Positions 53,165 through 62,000 of a stretch of 62,000 bases of DNA are shown here, one piece after another (within the stretch, counting starts at the first letter, position 1; every line of letters begins with the position of its first letter). The notes beneath the pieces were generated by a model that saw only the letters and a list, made by a program, of their open reading frames with translations, ran no database searches and was not told where the DNA came from. The stretch is taken from positions 18,068,484 to 18,130,483 of the forward strand of contig NC_092564.1 in NCBI RefSeq assembly GCF_037975245.1, written 5' to 3'. The DNA comes from Apostichopus japonicus (taxonomy: Eukaryota; Echinodermata; Holothuroidea; Aspidochirotida; Stichopodidae). Position numbers and translations under genes: made by a program.

Positions 53165-56100
53165 CTTAGTAAGCCCTCTTATCATTTTTATCCTCTTAAG
53201 ATGTGTAGCTGCTTCTTCACGTTCATCCATCAAGGTTTTGATTATCTCAAATGTCTGTAATTGCAAAAATGAAACATTTCGTATATTATGAAAATGAGCA
53301 TTTGGCAGGAAGGTCTAATTTAATAACACTATTGTCCACCACATCCACTCCACCCATCCCTTTTGGTTGTATCAATATTATAATGAAACCGAAAATAAAT
53401 AAAAGGCAAATATCACAATATTATTGTAAAATGTAATTTCTTAAGACGTCTTATAGTTTGTTAATTACAATTCGATGCAGCTATAGCCATTCGAATTCCT
53501 TTTCTTTTTTATTGCATTTACCACAATCCAATTTTAACACCTTCTTTCCTCAGCATATTCATTTGTCATTTATCAAGAGACACCTTAAATCTTTCTTTTC
53601 CTCTAGTAATTTTTGAGGATACAGCTAGTGCTGTTACCAGCATATCGAGTTTGAAATGCATTCTCTTGTTTTAGCTATAACAGTTTCCAATTATTTTACA
53701 GTTTGTTGTAAATTCTGCAATATTTTTTACTAAGGTATTTAGTATTTATAGATAGTTTCCCTATGGTCTAACTAAACAGTTCGACCTCTTCATTCCTCCA
53801 GTTCTCAATTATTCAACTAAAATGCAGACAATTTAGTCTTTCATCCATTGAAATGTAACGTGATTTTTTCAAATGTCTCGAAAAAATGCAGCTTTTAGTC
53901 CCCAACTCCGCCCCCTCCCCCCCCCCCCCAAAAAAAACATCAAGTTGTTTTGGTTAACATTAAGCTTCCATAATTGTCCTATTTAGTAGCTAAGTAGCTA
54001 CTCGCTACTTAAGCTTGAATATCGGAATATTAGATATATCGCAGCGAAATCAAGATTTAGTCCAGTACGTATAACAGAGTCGATTACGACGTTACTATGC
54101 ACAATCTTGCACCATGTTCCAATGTAAATGTATAGTTATTATCTGTGGTTAAACAGCACCATGGTCCGTGCCTCTCTTTATTGAATGCTTCCACTACTGT
54201 TGTAACAGATTGTTTTTTTTTTACAATTATTCCTTAGTACATATATATATGCTTATATTAATATTTAAGCTGCATCCATTTTATTCTTCATATTCATATT
54301 TTAAGGGATTTGTCATTTTGTTGTCTTTGTAAAGCGCTCTTGAACATGCGTAAACATGAAAAGAGCGCTATATAAATCTGGTAAATAATAATAATTATAA
54401 TTTTTAGAAGCACACACGTGGGTCACGTTAAGGCAAGCCATTCTCTGTTTTGTTTACCACTTAATGATATCATTAAATCATTTATGACAGCATTAACTGA
54501 TAGAATTTAAGGTATAATTAAATCAATGAATAATAAAATCTCATTAAATAATCCAAACGAGTAACATCAACAATTAAATTCATGATATTAATGTAAAGAT
54601 GTTAATGACATCTAACAATAATATCATGATATATCAACAAAAGCTCACTTAATAATATCAAAAATTGATTTATTGATATTATTAAAACACGATGTATTTA
54701 ATGATATCTTAAATTCGAATTCTCGATATCATTGACCATCTTTTAATGATGTCATCAAGTATAACGTGTAAATATATCTCGAATTCAGACGTTTTTTAAT
54801 CATATCATTAACGCGAAGTCTTGATCATCATCAAATCGAATTAATGAGATCACAAAATATGACGCACGTATCGCCAATTCAGCCATATTTGATGATACCA
54901 GGAATTTGAATTAATTAATTGAAGAATGTGTTATCAAATTAATTAAAGATATCATTAAACAAAATTAATTACTGATATATCAATAAATATTGAATACAAA
55001 GTAACAATCATATTCTGGACCTAAACAACAAAATTCAAAGGGAACACAAACCTTTGCCTCTTTCCAAATCAATTGATTATAGTCCATCGAAGATTCATAC
55101 CACTCTCTCTTCTCAGCATCTTCTTCTTCTTCTTCCTCAGCTTTTTTCTCTCCTTCGTTTTCCATCCGTTTACCAAATCCGACTGTAATTGTGGAGACAA
55201 GAATTTCATAGGACATGAACAGCAATAACCTTATTCGATACAAACAATATCGGTATCTCGTACATCAGGAGGAGTGTTAGCTCGTGAGGAGTGTTAGCTC
55301 AGTGGTTAACGCCCGATGCCTTCCAATCATAAGGTCCCCGGTTCGAGTCACTCCAAGATTAATGTATGTCATCCAGTTACAGAGTTGTTGACAATTGACA
55401 ATTCATGGACGTTAAATATGAATGTAAGAGACTGACTTCGGTCAGCCTGCAGCTTTGATGAGCCAATGAGGCTTCTTTGCGAGTTCTTGCTTGCAGGAGA
55501 TCTAAAATACATACATACATCAGAGGAGCCAAATTTATAATGTAAAATTGTTGTCCGTAGTAGGTTCGGAGTCTCAGAGGCAGTGGAGCCTTAAGGGGGC
55601 CTTTTTGTGAAAACCTAAAACGTGCCCCCCCCCTTTCAAAATTAGAAGTGCTCCATTTTTTTTATGAAAAGCACTGTTTCTTCTTCTTCTTTCATAATGA
55701 AAAAGTGCCATTTGAATATTGAAACATGACCCATTTGTTGAGAAATCAAGCAAAATTTAAAATTTAAAAGATGAAGTATTTAAAAGAGCCGTTTTGTTGA
55801 AAAACATTCAAATACTGGAAATTGTGGTGCAGAATGCAAAGAGGGTCGGTTCCGAAAGACGTTCTGAAGTGATTTTGCCATTTATCTTCTGAACTAAAAC
55901 AAATCAGATTAATGGTCTGTGTATTAGACTAAGTATCCCAGCCAATTTTATCGATGAGACTCATTATTTTAAAGAGCTATTCAAAAAGGATAAAATTGGT
56001 GTAGAAACAATACCTAGCGTGTTTCTTTTGTAGAGCATATGAAATTGTTTTGTGCCCAAAGCCATCGTTTAACCATGATGTTTGCATTACCATGTTATTA

Positions 56101-57955
56101 AATGACAAATATAAGATAACCATCGGTAATTAACAAACCGATCCCTAAAAATCACACGAAACAGGTCACCATAGTAACCGGTCGTCTGCTCATCGACTTG
56201 TGTTGCGTATTATAATTAGTTACACATTATTAATGAGCATGGACGTTCCTTCGACGTTTGGAAAGCATTGAGGATACAGAACAGTACTGTCAGTGGCGTA
56301 CATATGATACAAAAGATATAAGGGTGTGGTGTAGGGGGGGGGGGGAGTCGGAATGGATTTAATTCCTCGATCGCTTTAGGTAGCGGTCGGAACCTGTATG
56401 GAAGGCCAGATGCGAAGGAAGACGTTAATAATGTTGGGGGTGTGGTCCTGCGGTAGTTGAGGTCAACTCCCCTGTGAGGGGGGGGGGTCTGGGCGTTCTC
56501 CCTTAGAAGAAATATGGACGCCTAAAGGGGCATTCCGAGGCATAATTAGACTATAAATATGGTCCAAATGCAATGTTGTACTATTAAATGCCTTTGATTG
56601 CATGTGTGTTGTTGAGTAGGAGGTTTACAAACTTATCAGTGATATAATTCTTCTCCAACAATGTACGAAGTCATAGAAGAAAGTAGAGGGCCAATCACCT
56701 CCCCCCACCCACACCCCCTTAAAAAGTATTACCTTAAAAAGAAAACTACCATTATAGGTTCCTGTAGTAGTAAATGTTATCTTAATTTAGGAATCAGGAA
56801 CATGCAATACCGTAATTGTATTATGATCGCATTAACGAAATGTCTCAGTTTAGTCGTCAACACATAATAAAGCTTATGTTTAATATTTTTACTTTGACAT
56901 TATTCTCATGCAATGTGTATATGTTGGTGTACTCAAGCAAAAGAGAAAGAAAACACAAATTCGCAAAGATAGGGTGGGTCATGGATGTGCAGTGTTTCTT
57001 CTTTGTTCACTCTGTGCAACATATATAGGTAATTATTTCTAAAATATATATTATTAAAAAGAATCATTTATGTGAAAACAAAAGAAATGTCCAACAAAAT
57101 ACATGCAGTACAACATATCAATGCGTATAAACGTATAGCTATAGTGATCTTTGATGCATGTTGTAAAGTGCATAAAGAAAGTTGTCTTACTGTGCGTAAT
57201 GAATCCTGTGAAAACAATAAGAGAGATGGAAAGAAATAGTGACAGTGAATGGAATGCACATCTGCACTTCGACATCATTTGGATTATAATACATGTATGA
57301 CCCCAAACATAATATGCAAATGACTTTTTTTAAACTCGTAGCCCATACAGAGCAAACAAACACTCGAATAATTAAAACACGAAGTAGGTTATTCAATTGT
57401 TACAGAAAATAACTTTTTTTTTTTGGTTTATGCCGAGTGAATGAGCAAACCATTAACGACTGTGATTCAATTTTTGTTCTACATTTTGTCACGTGACCCT
57501 GCTACTTTTTTCGAGTCATTAGCAAATGACATGCAACTGGCAAAGTGGAAACTACAATAACATTGTACTATAATGAAGTATACGAATTGATAAAAATCAA
57601 CTCAAACTCCTGTTTCAAAAAAAAAGAAAAAAAAAAAGGATAAATTCATAAGTTACAGTATAGTCTGCGTTTCTGGAAGTTTTAGCATCATGATTGGATC
57701 TCTAGAGTAAGGCAAAATATATCAACAAACAGGACTACATTGTTTGATACAATCGTACTGTGGAATGATGTTGACCTTCCTTGTCGGTTTCGAACCACTG
57801 GACATACAGACAGGGTTCATAGGCTAGTTGGTAAGGGTGTCCGCAGATAGAGCGGGAGGCCCGTGTTCGAATTCAGTTGGAGGCTGGAGGTTTCTTTTAC
57901 TGTTCTGGATTTTCCAACTCATATATGGAATATTATGTGTATATAAATATATATA

Positions 57956-58016
<61 letters not shown>

Positions 58017-58021
58017 ATCTA

Positions 58022-58092
<71 letters not shown>

Positions 58093-61073
58093 TGGGAAGG
58101 CAGAAGAAATTTGATAGCATACCATTACATATATCCGGATCTACGGGTAGGCGAGGAAGAAAAGAGAAGTGGAAAATTATTTTCCAAACTTATATTTTTA
58201 ACTTTACATTATATTGCAATACAAAGTAAACAATGAAAGAAAAAACATAGATAGAAAAAAGTAACCAAATTTATGTAAATCGCTACGTAAGTGTTTGCTG
58301 CCAACTTTCACAAAAGGCGGTGGGAATAAAATGCGACAAAACAAGGTGAAATATATATTTAGTTTTCCTTTTTCATTCTCAATGTGATCAATAATACAGA
58401 CAAAACCAGTGACCGCAAAGTAATCGTATTTCGTGACATTATCAATTAATTGCTAATAAACTTTTCTTTGGTAAGACTGATGAAGAAATAACTCGTTATA
58501 GAGAATTTATCTCTTGCATTGGTGTTGGTTTGTTGTGAATATGTATGCAAAACTGAACGTGCAATGCAATAAACAAAGTTTAATACTTGAAATAAAATTT
58601 AAAAAGGATTACTCACACATCTTGCAGATTTTTCTGAATTCTATTAGGGTCAAAAGAAAACAAATTTGATTGTTAGAAATATAGAACTATGAAATATAGA
58701 AATATAGAACTATGAAGGGTAGGACTTTCAATCTACCTACTAAAACTTCGTCCTCAAAGAGCTTTATACGGAATGATCCTGTGTTACACAAACGTTGGAT
58801 ATCGCACAAAATGCACATGTGAGTATGTGTATACGTTATCGTACTAGATTAAAGAGCAAAGATCGTACACGGAAGTGACGTCATGTTTCTTTTAATGAAA
58901 ATATTTAAAGGGAATCAGACTTTACGCCTGAAAGCAAAGCACGCCGATTATGACAGAACAATGCGAACAGCATGCATCCATATAATGTACTTACTACATA
59001 CGTCCGTATCTGAATGGAAAGACAAAAGAAAGAGCTTATATTTTAATTTACTCCACATTGATAAGATATAAAATCACCGAAACGAAGACAGTATACGTTG
59101 TTGCTATGGCAACGGATAATTATATAATAAACCATCTCGAATTGAAACAAAAGCAAGGGATACTTTTGTCGTTGCACAGACCCTTCGGTATTCAACTTTA
59201 TTTTTTCGTACAAATATTACTTCCGTGGAAGATGGTTTTGGGATATTTTGGTTGTTTTTTTTTTGTCCAGCGCAACGTTATATGTGTCGAGATAAATCCT
59301 TATTTTTGCACAGGTCTAGATATTGTTGCACAATTAACACTTCCGGAGTTTCAATAATTTTGTTTGTTTTTCCTTGATTCTATTTTTTTTTCGTTTCATG
59401 TTTCGGTCAAGTCAGAGGTGATGAACGTTGGTATTCTCACTTGATAAGAGCACAAATCTTGCAAATTTTCAAAGGACTGTGTGATTTTATTTTTAGTGCT
59501 AGCAGTGGTATATAACTTTCTTGCTTCGAGTGTGCCAAGAAATGCTTAAGTTTGCATACCGACTAAAAGCGATATGAATGAAATTACCCCACTGTTACCC
59601 ATAACCATTACCCATTCTCTTCTTTCTCACTTAGCCTTCACACCGCGTTCAACTAACTTGTGGTATACTTTCCTCCACTTGCTTCCCTCTACAAATCAAT
59701 TCCTCTCGACACTCACGGCGGCTTTATCAGTTTAAACTGATAAAGGTGAGTACCCGTAAATCAGGTAAAACTGATCTGTGTTATAATTTCTTAACATGTG
59801 CTACATTCATGACCAGTTGTTACTGAGTAGGACTTACAAACAGAAAGTAGTAAACAAACAAGCCTATGCATAATGATTGACTGAAATCAACCAGACTACT
59901 CTAAAAGTTTTCCCCAATAATTTCGTTCATATATTAACAGAAAAGTGGATGACACTTTACTGCAAAAACGCATAAAATCTGCATTATGAAAGATTTTTAC
60001 ACTGTATACATATTAGTGGAGCATACGGACGGTTGTTCAGACTCCTAACCGGTTATTAGTTGAAACAGCCTTTGAGCAATGAATTCGTCTGTAAGTAATT
60101 TTTCTACAGTAGCATCTACGTTGGCGTTGTGGGGCATTGTGTCAAGTGGTTACGGCAGTGGACTTGTGATCTAAGGATTACAGGTTCGAGCCCTGGCCAG
60201 ATCATTGCGTTGTGTCCTTGGGCAAGGCTCTTTATCTCCATTGCCTCTCTTCACCCAGGTGTATAAATGGGGACTTGCGAGGTGACTTGTAAATGTAGTT
60301 GTGTGCGCCGGTTGGTGGCTGCACCCTATGGGAAGTCCTCTAGAGAACACGTGGCTGTGGGGCACTGTGGTGCAACGGGAGAGATTGTTTGAATTGTGCA
60401 CACTTTGGTGTGTAGGTGTGACAAGTTACCAATGACCAGGGTTAAGTACAGCGCGGCGAGACTTTATTGTAAGTTGCGCGATGTAAGAACTGAGAATTAT
60501 TATTATTATTACTGACAGGTCTAACATGTGTTACGGTGTTATAACACACTTCAGTTTATACTGATTAACGGTTTGTGTCTTATTCACAGTGCAAACAATG
60601 TATATCGGGTGCCCTCGATCATAACAGGCAAAGATATAGCTCTGATACAATCATTATCACTGTAATAACGATGTTTTTCTTTTTTCATGTATTTATTTTT
60701 TAACCGATTCGTATATGCAAATAGCTTTGTCGTTATTTCACTACTTGTCGGCCGTGGTAACACATCTTATTATCACAGTCAGGCATAACTTTTAAAGTAT
60801 GTAATAGTGAAAATGCATTCTGTGTTTATAAAGAACACATTTCTAATATCTTCCACAAAAATGAGTACTTCCTAGCTGGATGCAAGAAAAGATATGCCAG
60901 TTTTGGTATTAATGGTTAAAATGTTGACATTTGTTTTGATAATAAAACAACTATTATGAGTAATTTAAAATATGAAAAAATCAACGATAAAAGGGAAATA
61001 AATATCACTTACGGATGGTATCAACAGTACAAAAGCAAATTCCCATGATCCACAAGAGTAGGTACAGTTTCAT
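53165..61073 (-). CDS. Putative secreted peptide precursor B (minus strand), paralogue of precursor A
   Basis: Coding exons are 61073-61013, possibly 58640-58617, then 55182-55052 and 53254-53165. The first encodes the signal peptide [20 protein letters not shown] and ends in phase 1 at GTAAGT; its acceptor is probably at 61,162. The 24-nt exon is symmetrical (phase 1-1) and optional. The third exon (phase 1 to 0) encodes GFGKR, then a highly acidic spacer with EEEEEED, then [20 protein letters not shown] and AK at a GTTTGT donor. The last exon encodes [25 protein letters not shown] and AEKR look like dibasic processing sites, and Gly before KR would give an amidated end. The first 15 residues share 10 identities with precursor A, and the helix shares 11 of 19. 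The final donor (GTCATT) is weak; reading through gives a stop at 53,119-53,117. Confidence 0.6.
54350..54400 (+). mobile_element. SINE-type 3' tail fragment
   Basis: AAGAGCGCTATATAAATCTG followed by GTAAATAATAATAAT is the usual 3' tail of many animal SINEs with an AAT-type repeat. No 5' part is recognised. Confidence 0.5.
54455..54980. repeat. Block of degenerate palindromes around TTAATGATATCATTAA
   Basis: Variants such as AATGATATCATTAAAT, GATATTATTAAA, AATGATGTCATCA, ATCATATCATTAA and AAAGATATCATTAA recur about every 30-50 bases. It lies in the intron between the last two exons of precursor B, starting about 70 bp downstream of the exon 55,052 donor. Confidence 0.7.
55275..55525 (+). mobile_element. 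tRNA-derived SINE, family 2, with (ATAC)n tail
   Basis: Box A (GTGTTAGCTCAGTGG) and box B (GGTTCGAGTCACTCC) are well preserved; the 3' end is GCAGGAGATCTAAAATACAT with ACATACATACAT. GAGGAGTGTTAGCTC is duplicated at the 5' end (55,268 and 55,285). It is inserted about 90 bp upstream of exon 55,182 of precursor B, in the opposite orientation. Confidence 0.85.
55526..57784. other. Intron stretch without a recognised gene
   Basis: It contains single-ended hAT-like starts (CAGTGGAGCCTTAAGGGGG at 55,581 and CAGTGGCGTACATATG at 56,293, the latter followed by poly-G) without a matching second end. The rest is AT-rich DNA with no coding signal. Confidence 0.5.
57785..57920 (+). mobile_element. tRNA-derived SINE, family 1
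   Basis: CATAGGCTAGTTGGTAAGGG (box A), CGTGTTCGAATTC (box B) and the tail GGATTTTCCAACTCATATAT. A TA array follows directly. Confidence 0.8.
57944..58090. repeat. (TA)n microsatellite on the tail of a SINE
   Basis: TA repeats contain one CTATCTATCTA block at about 58,015. Confidence 0.93.
59722..59745. repeat. Perfect 24-bp palindrome in intron of precursor B
   Basis: CTTTATCAGTTT is followed immediately by its exact reverse complement. It carries two GATAA words in opposite directions. Confidence 0.85.
60131..60515 (+). mobile_element. tRNA-derived SINE, family 3, with (ATT)n tail
   Basis: A tRNA-like head has box A-like GTCAAGTGGTTACGGCAGTG and box B GGTTCGAGCCCTGG. An internal block follows (TTGTGTCCTTGGGCAAGGC, TCTTTATCTCC), as in several broad SINE superfamilies, then a long body and ATTATTATTATT. 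The internal block is familiar to me from deuterostome and vertebrate SINEs, but the exact superfamily is not assigned. Confidence 0.75.
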
Positions 61074-61161
61074 AGTACTCCTGGCTTAGACGATGTTTGT
61101 ACAGTATTTCCCGTTGTTCGGCCAAGAGAGAGTAATTTCCACTAATCTGGGGTTAACAATG

Positions 61162-61419
61162 CTGTAGCAGAAAACATTCTAAACACATAGCATGATTTGA
61201 CATATAATTCAGACAGTGAAAGTGGCAGAATTTTCATCAAATAACCCATATTTAAACCTATTCAACTTAACTTGTTATAATTATGCTGAACTATTCTGAG
61301 TTATTAAATATATAAATAAATAGATCATGCATATTCAATAAAAATAAAATAAAAAGTCTGCTACTGAATTTCGTCCTTCAAAAAAAATATTCAACTTCCG
61401 AAATATTTTTGTCATCCTG

Positions 61420-61496
<77 letters not shown>

Positions 61497-62000
61497 TATC
61501 ATGCATTAACAATTTCAAGGATTCTTGGAACGAAAGGAGGCTGAATTGCGAATCATCTGTCAAATACATGGTTCATATCGCTTTATCAAATTGATATAGG
61601 TATGAGTAACAGAATTGGCCATAATTATTATAATACAAAGGCAGCATCAAGGATTTAATACCATAAAACGAGTGCAAGTAAATTTATACGACTTTTAAAG
61701 CCATGTTAACTTTGTTGTAGGTGGTTATGTGCATTATATTTTTTTCAGTTAATTTTGGCTAGAAAGGTATTTAGGCCAGCGATGGATGGATAGATGGATG
61801 GAGGATGGATGGATGGATTCAGGGACCGAGGGAGAAATGGAGGTAGGGATGGATGGCTGGCTCGCCCACACACACACCCACACATACACACACATATATA
61901 TATATATATATACCCATATATATATATATATATATGTATATAAATATATATATATATATATATGTAAATAAATATAAATATATATATATAAATATATATA
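61162..62000. other. Right-edge stretch upstream of precursor B
   Basis: It holds TA arrays (61,422-61,494; 61,893-62,000) and a (GATG)n run (61,781-61,855). A promoter or first exon for precursor B may lie here or beyond the window; I cannot identify one. Confidence 0.55.

Noticed and set aside
56293-56530. Complete hAT-like element starting CAGTGGCGTACATATG
   Set aside because: Only one end is visible; no inverted partner or 8-bp duplication was found downstream.

Overview
This window looks like nuclear DNA from an animal. It is AT-rich, has exon-sized open segments flanked by GT/AG splice sites, dense microsatellites, tRNA-derived SINEs, Penelope-like remnants and many short inverted-repeat DNA transposons. 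The gene types (a secreted C-type lectin/EGF mosaic protein and small secreted peptide precursors) and the repeat load fit a marine invertebrate deuterostome. An echinoderm, perhaps a sea cucumber, is my best guess, but this is inference and no species can be named from the sequence alone.

Region 1 (1-10,800, minus strand) is one large multi-exon gene, cut by the left edge of the window. I could join 14 exons with matching phases. They encode a signal peptide, two C-type lectin domains (CTLDs), a Thr/Gly-rich mucin-like linker, a third CTLD and two EGF-like domains (at least 610 residues). Its introns hold a 37-bp minisatellite, a large (ATC)n array, a SINE, TA arrays and a hAT-like miniature element.

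Region 2 (10,800-29,000) has no gene I can support. It holds nested hAT-like elements with G-rich ends (15.3-19.0 kb), a decayed Penelope-like element with a GIY-YIG domain (about 24.0-24.9 kb), TA and GATA/GACA arrays, a 272-bp tandem duplication, SINEs and a polypyrimidine array.

Region 3 (29,000-61,200) holds two paralogous small genes facing each other. The plus-strand gene has a promoter and non-coding first exon near 29.2 kb and coding exons at 36.7, 40.4 and 42.5 kb. The minus-strand gene has exons at 61.0, (58.6), 55.1 and 53.2 kb. They share a similar signal peptide, an acidic pro-region and a helix containing FE(V/I)I...EREEAA, with the same exon phases. They look like precursors of secreted peptides, but I do not recognise the family, and the 3' ends are uncertain.

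Between and inside these genes lie hAT-like elements with 8-bp target duplications (30,991; 32,109 with another nested at 32,418; 41,297). A 4.2-kb element with CACTG ends, GACTAA subterminal repeats and a giant internal hairpin lies at 47,367-51,574. The rest is AT-rich, apparently non-coding DNA with SINEs and microsatellites.
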